From Elmis aenea (lineage: Eukaryota; Arthropoda; Insecta; Coleoptera; Elmidae): a stretch of 64,000 nucleotides of DNA. The translations under genes were made by a program, and so were the position numbers. The notes under the pieces were generated by a model. The model was not told the DNA's origin and made no database searches. It worked only from the letters and a program-made list of their open reading frames with translations. Shown here piece after piece: positions 41,890 through 61,700 of this stretch. The stretch lies in assembly GCA_947652605.1 (NCBI GenBank), contig OX393578.1, positions 52,335,415-52,399,414 on the forward strand. The letters run 5' to 3'. Positions within the stretch are counted from its first letter, which is position 1, and every line of letters begins with the position of its first letter.

Positions 41890-42615
41890 ATGGGTAACCG
41901 AGCATCTCTGCTCCTGCGTGAAGAAGAAATAGCTCAAATTCAACAAGAGACCGGCTGTATGTGTAAATATTGGTGCACATTCTGCAAAATATAGTATAGT
42001 AATCTGTTTCATACATTTTAGTTACTCCAAATCAAATAGAACGGCTGTATTCTCGTTTCACATCGTTAGATAGAGGCGATTGTGGTACTCTCAGCAGAGA
42101 TGATTTTTTACGCATCCCGGAACTTGCTATAAATCCTTTGGGGGAAAGGATTGTCAATTCGTTTTTCCAAGGCGATGAGTGCTATGGCGATCGTGTGAAT
42201 TTTAGACAGTTTATGCATGTTCTTGCACATTTTAGGCCTATCAAGAAAAACAAAGAAAACAAACAGAATTCGAGAGAACAGAAATTAAAATGTAAGAATA
42301 AATATACTCAAGCTTTTATTGTTAAGTAGTGTAGTAAAATCGGTTTTGTTTTAATACTAATACTTTTTTGTTTTAGTTGCCTTCAAAATGTACGATTTGG
42401 ACAATGATGACTTAATTTCCCGAGATGAACTTCTTGCTATTTTGCACATGATGGTAGGAGCTAATATTAATGAAGAACAGCTAAGTAGTATAGCGGAAAG
42501 AACAATTTTGGAAGCGGATGAAGATGGAGATCAGATGATATCCTTTGAGGAATTCTGCAAGGCCTTACAAAGAACAGACGTTGAACAAAAAATGAGTATT
42601 AAATTTTTAAATTAA
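41890..42615 (+). CDS. CHP1: CHP1, calcineurin B homologous EF-hand protein
   Basis: Exons 41890-41956, 42022-42291 and 42377-42615 give 191 aa, close to the 195 aa of human CHP1. MGNRASLLL provides an N-myristoylation glycine. ELAINPLGERIVNSFF and FMHVLAHFRPIKKN are CHP landmarks. EF-hand 3 (119-130, DLDNDDLISRDE) and EF-hand 4 (160-171, DEDGDQMISFEE) have complete calcium-coordinating positions, while the two N-terminal loops are degenerate, as in the family. The C-terminus VDVEQ-like DVEQKMSIKFL is conserved. CHP1 is an obligate cofactor of Na+/H+ exchangers and also activates GPAT4. It is the only gene here in tandem with its left neighbour. Confidence 0.95.
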
Positions 42616-43251
42616 TTTATAAAATATCGTATGGTCACAAATTATATGTGACCTTGGGATACTTGATTTATTTTAAAAACAATTTCATCAAATTGCACCT
42701 GAAACTAATGTTTCTTTTTTTTATCACATTGCACGGAAACAAGGCAAATTGGTGATTGTATGTTTAGTGTAATTGGATAACGGAATCGTAGAACGACAAG
42801 CATTGAGATATATTATAATAGAGTGTAGTTTAAAAAAGGCCTGCTTTTAATTTAAAATACAAATTTTAATTCCAGTTTATTATACATTAGAAATAAAATG
42901 AAAAGTAAATTGCTTGAAATGCTTTAATTTAAGCTGCAAAGCACATTGTTGCACATGTGATACTTAAATGTACAGTAGGTTAACAGTAATCTCAAAATAA
43001 AAACTGTATCTTTGTGCAGGTGCATCAGATACAAATATTGTCCTAACGATTGTGTAAAGTTAACTTTATCTCGGTTGGTATTGTAGAGGTTTTAAATGTA
43101 CAAAAAAAAAACTGAATAGCAAATAATCATTTATTATATATAATTGTAAAATACATAATTGTAACTGTTTTGAAAATAAAAAATTTCATTATTTTCATCA
43201 GGGTTTAATTTTACTAACGATACAATTTGTGGAAATGAATGAATAAATAAC
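42616..43251. other. convergent 3' region, CHP1 / Sec23
   Basis: The 636 bp between two stop codons on opposite strands is AT-rich and should hold both 3' UTRs. No repeat ends or coding frames are recognised. Confidence 0.45.
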
Positions 43252-50140
<6,889 letters not shown>

Positions 50141-50342
50141 CTAGAGATATAACGAATTTGTAATTTCTATTGAAATGAGAAATTGGGCATTACAAAAATT
50201 GGAATTTATAATTACCCTTTAATAAATGATTAAACTGTTAAGTAGATACTGGATGTAGTTATTAAATTCCAATTAAACCACACGGCACAGTATTACTCCA
50301 CGTCAGCTGTCATGTTGACATTTAACGAAATGGAGTGAATCC
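50141..50342. promoter_or_regulatory. 202-bp divergent intergenic region, Sec23 / Gnpnat
   Basis: Both start codons face outward from this gap. It contains both leaders. No specific motif is recognised. Confidence 0.5.
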
Positions 50343-52265
50343 ATGCTGAACAACCTTCGCGACATCTATTCAAAGATTATGTATCAGGTAAAGTTTAATT
50401 TACACGGTTCCAATAAATTGAACAAAATGAGGCATCTAAATAATTAACTGTGCACTATTTACAAATTAAACTATGTTCTTTAATCGTATTTTGCTAATAA
50501 TATATTTAAATAAATTGTATATTTTAAAAAGAAACAATATTTTTAAGACTAAGGACATGATGGCTAGCAGCTATACATTATACACTACTTCTAAAAATAT
50601 TACATCATAATTACGGTTCGTATCTTAAATAATTGTGTATAAGCAATGACAACTTTAACTGCCGGCAGTGAAAGCTTATCTTTCAAGGTGAAATACCTAT
50701 TTTTTAATTTAAATATGCCGCGTGTCACAACTTTTGTACGCACAACATATTCAGTTTGTTGGTGATACCTTTGGAGGTATGGGTGCCCCCACTAGAGTAA
50801 GGATATTTTTAAATCAAATGTTGCAATACACTGATAAAATTAGAAATTTATGGTATCATTGACTATAGATTGTAGATAAAATGTAGTAATAAAATAATAC
50901 ATTATTATTGTGTATAAAAGCTTCAGTACAATAATGTACAATTATGTATATACAATTCTTGAAAATTGTTTCACAGGTAATTTATAAAAGCATGTGTTTC
51001 AGGATCCAAATGGGGATTACCTATACAACCCCGCACTATTACAAGGATTGGATTGGGAGAGTGTAAAAAATTATTTATCACCGTATATTACTAATGTCGA
51101 TCCCGGTGAAAACTGGATGGTCGTAAGACCTTTACAGCAAGGGGATTTCGACAAGGGTTTTCTACCCCTTTTAGCACAATTAACAGCCATTGGTAATGTA
51201 AGCCGCAATGATTTTGAACGTAAGTGGTAATTTCTTATCTATCTACAGCAATGAGTCAATATTGGTCTAATATTAAGACACGTTTAAACAGTAGATTACC
51301 ATAAAAAAATTTCAAGCTGTTTCATTGTGGAATGTTTATGAGAAATTTTTTTAATTCAAATCACATTTTGATATTTTTATCAAAAGTAAGCATTTATAGA
51401 TTGTTGAAGTATAAAAAGTACTCAACATATTGCATTCTTGTGGGTACATTGCTTTCGCTTGTGGTAATGAACAACACTTTGTGGTTCATTAACTTTCCAA
51501 GGATACCTACCTACCTATAAGGGAAAGGTGAACTCCAATTGATATTTGACTTATTTTAATAACCACATTCCTGAACAACTAGTTGCAGCATTTCCTGAAA
51601 AATTTAGAGCTAAAGTTTCATTTATAATGATTTTTTTGTACATTTACAAATCCCTTGGACAATAAAATATGAATTAAATACTTATCCCTTTAAATTTCTT
51701 AACTTATCAATAAAATATTTAACATGTACATAATTACAATTTTAATAATCTTATTTTTCTCATCATAGGACAGTTTTTGATGATGCAGCATAGTGGAGGA
51801 TATTATGTAACAGTAATAGAAGACACACGTAAAGGGGAAATTATTGGAGCTGCGACACTAATCACCGAATATAAATTTATACACGAATGTGGTTTAAGGG
51901 CCAGGTTAGAAGATGTAGTTGTTAATAATACTTACAGAGGAAAGCAACTTGGCAAATTGTAAGTAACTTTGGGGAAATTGATTTTAAATTAATGCAGTGT
52001 AATAAACTTTAATTTTTATGAATGTGATTTTATTAATATATTAACTTTGTTAACTGAAGTTGTGAAATACTCCTGTTTTTGTTTCAGAATTGTCCTCACA
52101 GTGACTCTCTTAGCAAAAAGTTTGGGCTGTTATAAAATGACGTTAGATTGTAAAGATAATCTGATACCATTCTATAAAGCTATTGGGTATAAGGTAGAAC
52201 CTGGAAACGCTAATTCTATGGCTATTCGTTATGATGCTTCACCAAAATCGGAAGCTGTTTCCTGA
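50343..52265 (+). CDS. Gnpnat: glucosamine-6-phosphate N-acetyltransferase (GNPNAT1)
   Basis: Four exons: 50343-50387, 51003-51219, 51769-51958 and 52088-52265, giving 209 aa. The second exon has no ATG and is preceded by tgtttcag. The short first exon ([15 protein letters not shown]) ends CAG|gtaaag in the right phase and supplies the start, though an alternative 5' exon is possible. [53 protein letters not shown] and the acetyl-CoA loop RGKQLG (144-149) match GNA1. The enzyme acetylates glucosamine-6-phosphate on the route to UDP-GlcNAc, the chitin and glycan precursor. The C-terminal [11 protein letters not shown] is the last GNAT strand region. Confidence 0.93.
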
Positions 52266-53083
52266 CAATTAGCCGCCAATGCTTTCAGCAAATCCAAACT
52301 GTGAAAGTTCCCGAAACTTTCGAAAGGCCTTTTTAACTTACTGTCTAGTTTGTGCACAATGATATTTTTAATTTCTCCCTCGTACATCTTCGGCATCTTT
52401 TATTATTTCTCTTCAATTCATACTCGTATGTATTCTTGAGAAAAAATTTCGAGTCCAAGATGATTTTAAAACGTCAATACGTAAGTAAGTATGAAAGGTC
52501 TTAGTTCAATTTTTTCTTTTTTTCTTATTGAATCAAGAAAATATTGAAATTAGTGTGGATTTGTATTGATTGCATTGGCAAGTATTGAGGGCGCTTCGGA
52601 AACGCTTTAAATTATTTTAAATTTGTTGGCTTAAACCGTTTTACTCGACTACATTGGTTGGGTAAAAATAAGTTATTTATGTGTTATATCTAAGCTAACA
52701 AATTTCCCTGTTAATGAAATTGTTTTACAACTATTTCGTTACGCTATATGGTTTATAATTATTCCTTTATTTAAAAAAAAACTATGTTAAATGAATATGT
52801 GCCGTACTTTGTACTTATTACATATTGCTATTTAAGCGATGCAGATTGATTTTAATAATGTAAATGTTTACTGTAATTTTTTTTTGACTATTATCAAAAT
52901 ATTTTAAATTATGTAAACATGTTGGTACTTAATAAAATGGGTATTAATAGAAATGTTTTGTGTCTATTATAATTTTTGTACGAATACGACGTTAAAACTT
53001 GTTACAAAGTTTAAATAACCAACTATTTGGGCATAAAAATTGTTTAATCGACTTGCAATTGTATTTATCAGGAAATACAAAAA

Positions 53084-53480
53084 TATAGGGTGTCCCAGTT
53101 ATTGTGCACAGCAAAGGGATCTCAAACGGTAAGAAATACAAAGTTAGTTAAACGGGTCAAAATGATCTGATTTAAGAGCAAGTTTTCTATAGAAAACAAT
53201 TTATATTTTTTGCTTGTAACTTTTTTATTTGAAATTATTCTCAAAATATTTTTCGACATAATCAGGACACTTTTGCATGGATTTTAAATTTTACCTACCT
53301 TCATTTGCTTTTGTTATTTTAACATAAACTTTCTTATTTCATTGATGTATGAGTTGTTGAGTTAATTTTTAAAAATAAGTTATTACAATGCTATTATTGT
53401 ATTTATTTAGTTTAATCAAAGTGGCAATTGAAAACAAAAAAACAAAACAATACATAAATAAGCTAGCTGTACTTAAACAT
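53084..53480. mobile_element. left half of a CAGGGTGTCCCAGTT element (empty site)
   Basis: It runs from GGGTGTCCCAGTTATTG through GGGTCAAAATGATC to AATAAGCTAGCTGTACTTAA, parallel to 14419-14870. It does not contain the insertion found there at the TA. The right arm is missing. Confidence 0.75.
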
Positions 53481-53599
53481 TAAAAAATTATTAAATAATT
53501 TAAAATATTTACTACATTTGATAATGATTCCTGATTAACGAATTTAAAATTATCAAATTTTCCAACTTAACTACAGTGATATTACTTTCAGCACGTATG

Positions 53600-53771
53600 T
53601 ACGGGATGATCCAAATTCGATGGGATTACATGGGTATCTCGGTTAATATTTAAGAAAACGGTTCTGAGTTTGTCCCAAAAAACTGCACATTTTTGGTAAT
53701 TTAACCGTTTTCCTATCTTGACTATTAAGCGAGATACCCATGTAATCCCATCGAATTTGGACTACCCTGTA
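53600..53771. mobile_element. 172-bp relative of the CAGGGTGGTCC fold-back
   Basis: TACGGGATGATCCAAATTCG and CGAATTTGGACTACCCTGTA are inverse. The arms GGATTACATGGGTATCTCGG / GAGATACCCATGTAATCC match 43932-44368, from which the centre has been deleted. Confidence 0.8.
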
Positions 53772-54474
53772 CATGAAATCTGCTTTTAGATTTCAACGCT
53801 GTAATTTTGAAATCCATAGGCCGCTGTATTTCTGTGGCACTTTCAAAAATGGCTTACTTAAAGACACTATTGAATCTACAATAACAATCGATAGATTTTC
53901 TTTTCTTGTATTACCTTTCTTAGAGAAGCAACGACCTGATGTTAAAACCCAATTTGGCCAAATTAATGATCTTTTCTAAAAATTTGAAATAAATGTTTGA
54001 CTTTACTGTAAAACATTTTCATCGATATCTAAGGACTACACCAAATGCACAAAATATATAAACTGATATTCTCTCCAGCCGCTGCTGTTTTGTTTTGGAA
54101 ATCATTGCCACTAGACCAGCCATATTGTCTAAAAAACACTGACCACCAAGTGAGAATCACATAGTTTTACTACAGCTTGCAAATTGAATTCTTGAACCTT
54201 TGGGTAACATTTATATAAATTTGGCTTTACACCAAAATTGTTTTCATATTCCACATAGTCACTTAGATCTTCTTTTTCCCATTAGATGAGTTAAATATAT
54301 ATTTTTATACTTGCATTGTAGTACAGTAAATAATAAAAATCAAAATGAAAGTAAATAGATTTTATTTAATAGTTATATAATATTTTACACTCAGTTTCAA
54401 TTGTTAAATTAAACTGATTTGCTTTGGCTCCATACAATATTTTATATTAGTTACTAATGATCATTATTGTAAAA

Positions 54475-55191
54475 TACTGGGTGGGTCAAAAGTCACTATC
54501 TGGTTTCAAAATACGCTTTCATGTGTTAGTAAAGTTTTCCTAGAAATAAACTTTACTCCTAAATTTTTATTATGAACAAGTATACACCTTATCTGCATGG
54601 TAAAATTGTAAAAAATTAATCCAGAAGCAACTACTCACTTATTTTAACTCGGATACAATTTCGGCGTTGAATTATAGATAATTCTAAACAACTCAATCTT
54701 CCTTAGGTATAAACAAATGTTACTACGGTTACCATTCTTGGTATTGATATTATGATTGTTATTAATAAAGGTAACCACAGTAAAATGTGTTTATACCTAA
54801 GGAAGACTCATCTATTTAGATTGACCTGTTGAATGCTTGGTTTAAAAAAATTAAAAAGATGATCTAAGGCAGTGTTTCTCAAACTTTTTACTCCAAGAAC
54901 CTCTTTCAAAATTAAAAGCTTAAAGAGGACCCCAGTGATCTGTTTTCTAGAACATTTTTGCTCGGCTTGGATGATTTTCGAACATCATGAAAAGACTTGG
55001 GGAGCCCTAAGAAGGATTAAAGGATCCGCGGATCACACTTTGAGAAACACTGATCTACGGAAATGATTTACCTTATCAAAAAAAAAAAAAAGTAAAGTCG
55101 ATTTGTGGAAAAGTGAAATATTGGAAAATTAATTAGAAATGTTTTTAAGAGCATTATTTGCAACGAGAAATTACTTTTGGCCCACCCTGTA
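54475..55191. mobile_element. TACTGGGTGGGTC / GGCCCACCCTGTA element with inserts
   Basis: TACTGGGTGGGTCAAAAG and CTTTTGGCCCACCCTGTA are inverse. It contains a hAT MITE (54870-55052) and a hairpin of about 110 bp (54697-54806; CTTCCTTAGGTATAAACA mirrored by TGTTTATACCTAAGGAAG). Confidence 0.7.
54870..55052. mobile_element. 183-bp hAT MITE with 8-bp duplication
   Basis: CAGTGTTTCTCAAACTTTTT and TTTGAGAAACACTG are inverse ends, flanked by ATCTAAGG (54862-54869) and ATCTACGG (55053-55060). It is related to the fragment at 25824. Confidence 0.82.
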
Positions 55192-55795
55192 TGTACATTT
55201 TAAAAAAAAGATATTTACATTACAATTTATTAGACAATTAACCAATCTGTACATTACACTCAGAACTAGGTGCTATTAAAAATTAATAACGAATTACAAA
55301 ATAGCTTCTGACAGTATAAAATAATGAATGTTAATTTATTATAAATATAGAGACCCCAATGGTTCTTTAAATGCGCTTGATATAAAATTTTACGATTAGG
55401 TTTCTCGTAGCTTAATAAAAAAACTCATCAGCTAACAAAAATATGTATCTCCACTTGTAATCTTAAGTAGTGAGTGCTCGTAAAAGTTGAACTTATTAAA
55501 GCACTTTATTATTTTGGTATGTTTCTTGTATGCAAAAATAATAAAAGATAAAAAGCACAATGTTATTTTAAATAACTTTCAAGTAGGTATCATAAAACAC
55601 TAATAACGTGTCTTTCCGTTGATTTAAATTTAAATGTGTTAACATATTCACACACATCTCCAAAACATTTGCAACTTTCAATGAGTTACGATCAAATTAA
55701 TTTATAGTCGCCGACATTCTGACATAATTCATTATACACTTGATTAAACAATCGAGTAAAAACGTTCATCGTTACCTTAAAAATCGAGACATTCA

Positions 55796-58700
55796 TTACA
55801 TTTTCTTGGCACCCAATTTCATGGGTCCACCGAGGACCGTCCTGTTTGCTCGCCGAGCTTCCAACTCTTTCTGTCTCATTAATTTACGTTCTTCCCTCTT
55901 TTTTCGTGCCTCTTCTAATTTGGGATTGGTGATACCCGTGTTTTCATCTAACGGTTCGAATTCAGTATCTTCCCACGTGGTATGTTGCTTCCTATTGTTA
56001 ACAGTTTGACTTTCGTGTGTCCAGCCGTACGAAGAAATCGAACGAGAGTCGCCGGTATTGGCTGCCGGTACAGATGCAAATTCGCTATTGGTCCATGTTT
56101 CAGAGGGTGAAGTATGATCCGCTTCTCCTTCCTAACAATAAAATTAAGTAATTTTGTGCAAATTATGTACCACAAAACAGAAAATGTGGTGAGAATAGGA
56201 AGCAAAACAACAAAGGATTTTTTTTACAACAAAGGCAATTAGACAAGGTAGGATTCTGAGCCCAGTACTGTTCATAATGATCTCAAACATCTCAAAAAAA
56301 GTAAATCATACAACAAAGGGAGTACACCTACGTTATAGACAATTAATGCCAATTAGAATGTATGAACTCATGTACATATTCAGATGATCTAGAGGTCTTT
56401 CAAGATAAACTGAACTGTGACGCAGAAACCAAAGCTCGTTTAAAGCGTTAATTACTGCTCCACCTAAAAACGTACATCTATTTCAACAATGGGGTTGTAG
56501 CCTACAATAATATAACGCTTTTAGAAAAGTCCACATTTCAACCCCTCTCTTTGCCCATTTCGTGGTTCAGTTTATCTTGAAAGACCTCTACACCTGTTTG
56601 GAAATAGAAAAAAAATAGAAAAATGAATGCTGCATTAGGCAGTACTTAAATCTGCAATCATTTTTAAGAATTAAAAATATTAAATAAAAATCCACATAAA
56701 ACTAACTGACGATTATTATTTGCATGATATTTTTAAAATGAGTGTTTAAAATTTGACACCAAATATCGATAAAGTAATTTAGGCATCAAAGAGACAATTG
56801 CATAGTTCTCAATAGCACTATTTCAATATATGACGATGATTATTGATGGTTATTAATTTTAATAATTTCTATTTGTTTAATTTAATAAAAAAATATTTTA
56901 TTTGTTGTATATTCAATTTACTTTATTATTAAGAAAAATCTATTTGTTTAGTTGTACTTGCGTTATTATTCTTGTACAGGGTGGACCAATGTCGAATGTT
57001 TTACGGGGTATCTCGGTTACCACAATAGATAGCGAAATCTGATTTTGGTCTCTTGGGCTATTTTTTGGAGAAAAAAACGTCTATGCAAACAGATTTTTTC
57101 TATCGGATTCCATTTTGCGACTACAGACGAAAAATAAAATTTCATAATTTTTGAAAATTTGCTATAACTTCTCCATTTATTAAATTAGAACAAAATGTTA
57201 TCTAAGTTTTTTATACAGATTTTTATGCTCAATTGAAAAACAAAAATATTTTTTTTTTAGCCATCTTGACTTTCGAGATATCGAGTAAACTTTTATATTT
57301 TTAAACGGAAACCCTTGTCGGCCATGACTTTATATGAAAGAGTATTTTTTTAGCTTTTCAAAAATATATAGTTTTATATATTTTTTGCAAAAAATAACCG
57401 AGATATGGCCAATTTTGTAAAAATTCGTTCATCAAAGTTTGCCATGATTTCGTAAACAAGTGATGTTTCCAATTATTAAACAACTAGACGTCATTGCCAA
57501 GTAAATTCTGCAGCAACCGCTACGTTTTTATCGCTTACAAAGTAATATTCTAACATAATAAACTTTTCAAAAAGTTCAAATTTAGCCATGTTCACAATAC
57601 CACAATAAACAGTTATAAAATACAAAAGAATACACGGATTTCCTTTAAAGTTGACAAATGTACTTCAAAATGAAGTTTAGTTGTTTAATAATTGCAAACA
57701 TCACTTGTTTACGAAATCATGGCAAACTCTGATGATCGAATTTTTACAAAATTGGCCATATCTTGGTTATTTTTTGCAACAAATATATAAAACTATATAT
57801 TTTTGAAAAGCCAAAAAAATACTCTTTCACATAAAATCATGGTCAACTGGGGTTTCCATTTAAAAAAAATGTAAGTTTAATCCATATCTCGAAAGTCAAG
57901 ATGTACTTTTGTTTTTCAATTAAGCATAAAAATCTGTATAAAAAACCTATACAACATTTTGTTCCAATTAAATAAATAGAAAAGTTATAGCAAAATTTCA
58001 TAAATGATGAAATTTCAATTTTCGTCTGTAGTGCCAAAATGAAATCCGATAGAAAAAATCTGATTGCATAGGCGTTATTTTCTCAAAAATTTAGCCCAAG
58101 AGACCCATATTACATTTTCGCTATCTATTGCGGTAACCGAGATACCCCGTAAAACATACGAATTTGGTCCCTGTACATAGTTGTACAGCTATTTCATGTA
58201 AACATTTTTTTTTTTAAATACTCCTATGTGGTCCTCCTCTTGAAAAGTTTGGGAACCCCCGCATTAAACAGTAGAATGAAAGCGTGTGAAAGGAAAATAC
58301 TAAGAAAAATTGAAGGTGTGTCAAGAATGGACAAAATAAGAAGCAAAAGAATAAGAAATTAACTGAAAATAAAAAGTGTAATGGAAAAAATGGTAACCCA
58401 TCAAATGAGGTGGCTCAGACATGTAATACGAACGAAAGATGGAAAAAAAAAGTGAAAGTGATATAGGAGATGAAAGTCGGAATAAGAAAAAGACGCGGAC
58501 AACCCAGGATAACGTGGAATAATGGAATAAAAAACATGCTTAGAAAAAAAGGACTAACATAGAACCAAGCCAGAGAGAAAGCGGCTTACAGGAGAGATTG
58601 GAGAGGAGCCATCATGTCGAAAACACTGGTAAAAGAGGCTCATGGATAATAATAATAATTTTGCCTAAAACTGTCATCTTGAAACCCATTGAAAAGAACT

Positions 58701-61700
58701 TACCGGTTCTTCTTCTAAACTACCCCATTCCTCGTTGTCCCATCCGTCGGTAGTTCTTGCAGGAGCCGACCCTGATGGGGGGCTTATAGGATCGCTCGTT
58801 ACAGCACCTCCCCCACTGCCACTACTACTAACCAATTGTCCACCGGTCTGTAAAGACACAACCAAATTATAATAATTCTTTCGAACTACACTAAACCGTT
58901 AAATACCTCCATATCCCCCCAGTTATCGTCACCCCAATGGTCGTAATCGTAATCCGAAACGGAATCGTTGCCTCGGCTACCATCTTCATGTTCCAGTGAT
59001 GTCATTGACGTGACGCTTGAAGTTGTCGTTGAAAGACTGCTACTAGACGGTTGCTCTGTAATTAAAAAAAAAAACAGCGATCAGTTTCCATTCGGTTCGT
59101 AAATCTTGCAATGCGTACCTAGCGACGCCGGTTTACTGAGCATTTTACTCGACATAGGATTCACTGACTTGACGGTATCGGATTGACTGCGATAAAACTT
59201 CGCGGTGACGGCAGTTACGGCCCAACCCGCCCATGTAGCTGCAGCGTTGCTCAGGCTCGGTGTAGCGGTGTTTACGTCGGCCTCTAAAAAACGGAAAGAA
59301 CGAAGCAATCATTGTCTGTTTTTTTTTTGTGTTGACTGTTGCTTCCACTCACCCATGCTTTCTCTCAAACTCGGGTCCTCAGACACCTTCTCCAATTTTC
59401 CTAAGAAGCCTTTGATGGTGCGGAACACGGAGTCTCTTACCGACTTTTCCGGATCCATAGTTAATTGACATAGAGCTGGAAGTATTCTCGTCGACACTTC
59501 TGATAATAAGTAGTATTGTTGCGTCGCCGCTATGGCTAGAACTCCTGCAGAAATGAAATTACGATTACAAACTTAACACTTTATCAGACAATAAAAAACG
59601 TGGAGCTGAGATGAGAGAAAGAATATAAAAGGCTCGAGATGTCTAGCGGAATTAGATCATGTAATCAGGTCGAAGAATATCTCAAAGAGGATAAATATTA
59701 ATATCTACAAAACAATTATGAGACCAATAGATCCGTACGGGGGTGAGATGTGGAGAATGTATCAAAATCAGGGGTTTGGAGCGGGGCACGGAGCAGTGGA
59801 GCAATGGGTTTTTGCCCGGAGCTGGAGCGGAGTTCGGAGTAAATAATTCTGATTGCTCCACTGCTCCAGTTTTTTATGTAAAATTTAAAAAAAAATACAT
59901 ATATTTTTTTTCTTATCTTTGAAGATCAACAATTTGTTCTTACAAACATTTATTTAACTTCACTTGTTTAATAGGGTCAAATATTGTAATTTTTGATATT
60001 TGGAGCATGGAGCAGAGCAGGAACAGGCATTTGGATGCCCGAGCGGAGCAATTAAAAAATTGCACTGCTTCAAACCCCTGATCAAAATAAAGAAAAAACA
60101 TTGCAGGTCTGGGAAAGGACGATACTTTGGAGGATATTTGGGGGAAAAACGAAAAGAAAACAATGGAGAAGAACAAATGACAATCAAGAAGAAGAACAAA
60201 TGACAATCAAGAAGAACAAATGACAATCAAGAAGAAGAACAAATGACAATCAAGAAGAAGAACAAATGACAATCAAGAAGAAGAACAAATGACAATCAAG
60301 AAGAAAAACAAATGACAATCAAGAAGAAGAACAAATGAGAAACTGGAGAAAACAATTACGAAACAAGTACTTGAGGGAAGAGTAACGGAGAGAAGGATGA
60401 GGGGAAGACCCCAGACAAAATGGTTAGAAACGCTGGAAAAAAAACTTCAAGGAACTAGAAATATAAGAACGAAAAACACTTACAAAGAATTTTAAAAAAT
60501 TTGAGGAAAACCTATTACAAAGCCATCAGCTTGGTCTAGAGCTGACTAAAAAAAAAAAAACAATTGCAAAAACACTAACCTGCATTTCTTGCTGGTGGAA
60601 ACGGATCTCTCATGGCACGTATAAAAGCGGATATAAGAACTTTTTGCCTAATTTGTGGGTGAAGATGTTGAGCGATTTTTCCTAAGCACACCGTTGTGTT
60701 TGTGCGAATTCCACCCTGGTCATCTTTAGCTTGTAGGCGGGCAAAATGTCTCAAGACTTCAACATTCAGATTGTTGTAATTCAATTTAGGCGCTAAATGT
60801 ATCACAGACTAAAAAATTAAAACAAAAACAAAAATTTAAACAATTGAAGACAATTTTAAAACAAAAGATAATAAATCTCACTTTAACAGTCTGCTCTCTA
60901 ATAGTAGGATTCGTGTCCATAAATCCATGAGCAATCTGAGGAAATATTTGATCATTTACAGTCCCAGATTGTAAATGTCCGATAAAATTTTCCAACTGCA
61001 CTAATAATCTCGAACGAGTCGCTCTGTCATTACTGGCAAATAACTTAACAACACATGGTACAATTCTTTTTTGATAATCTGCTTCTTCAAGAACTCTTCC
61101 AAGCTGTAACAAAATACATTCCATGTCGATTAGTATTTGACAACATGGCGTTTCTAAACACCGGTAATTAAAAATGTATTTACCTTAAACATAGGTGCAA
61201 GTACGGCCGATCCGGCATCTCCGTATTCAAACGCTGTAATTAGTTGCGGGAGTATTTTGTGTTTGCAGACGTTATCCGGAAAGTTATCCAAATGCGGAGT
61301 GAGGTTGGAAAAGAACCTATTTTTTTCATTTTTATCTTTGATTTGAATTTCTTCTAAAAATAACAACGTATCTACAAGATCATTTTTAAAGTAACCCCCA
61401 AGTTTTCTACAGCGTGTGATTATGTCTGCTGGATTGGGTCTCGATGTGGGGTTGGCTCCAACCAACTCACAATACAATGGATTAATTTGTTTCGGTATCT
61501 AAAAGCAAAGTTCGTATGTACTTTGACAGATAACTATGAACTAAAATTAAAGCTAACCTGGTCTAAAATTTTTAATGATGATTGTTGATGTAATGGTCCA
61601 TTAAATACTTCCCAGATTAGACAACCCAAGCCCCACATATCAGTGGAACTAAAATCTAGCTCGATTAATAAAAATATACATTGAGGAACCAAAAACTCAC

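Larger units (their letters stand above)
52266..55795. other. 3.5 kb convergent intergenic region rich in transposon fragments
   Basis: The region lies between the stop codons of Gnpnat and SCYL1. The first 800 bp look like 3' UTR or unique AT-rich DNA. They are followed by a half fold-back (53084-53480), a mini fold-back (53600-53771), a composite element (54475-55191) and about 600 bp with nothing recognised. Confidence 0.5.
59690..60560 (+). pseudogene. reverse-transcriptase remnant split by a hAT MITE
   Basis: Left of the MITE it reads IYKTIMRPI...GGEMWRM; right of it, [16 protein letters not shown] and then [18 protein letters not shown]. These are the YGAETW-, ERKILR- and RGRP-type blocks at the end of LINE reverse transcriptases. 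Removing the MITE and one 8-bp duplication keeps the frame open. It lies in the SCYL1 intron 59545-60579. Confidence 0.7.

Noticed and set aside
50994..51002. GTG start for the acetyltransferase
   Set aside because: The region is a splice acceptor (tgtttcag). A short upstream exon with ATG joins in the correct phase.
60171..60335. CRISPR-like array
   Set aside because: The repeats are contiguous without unique spacers, and the DNA is eukaryotic. It is a slippage array.
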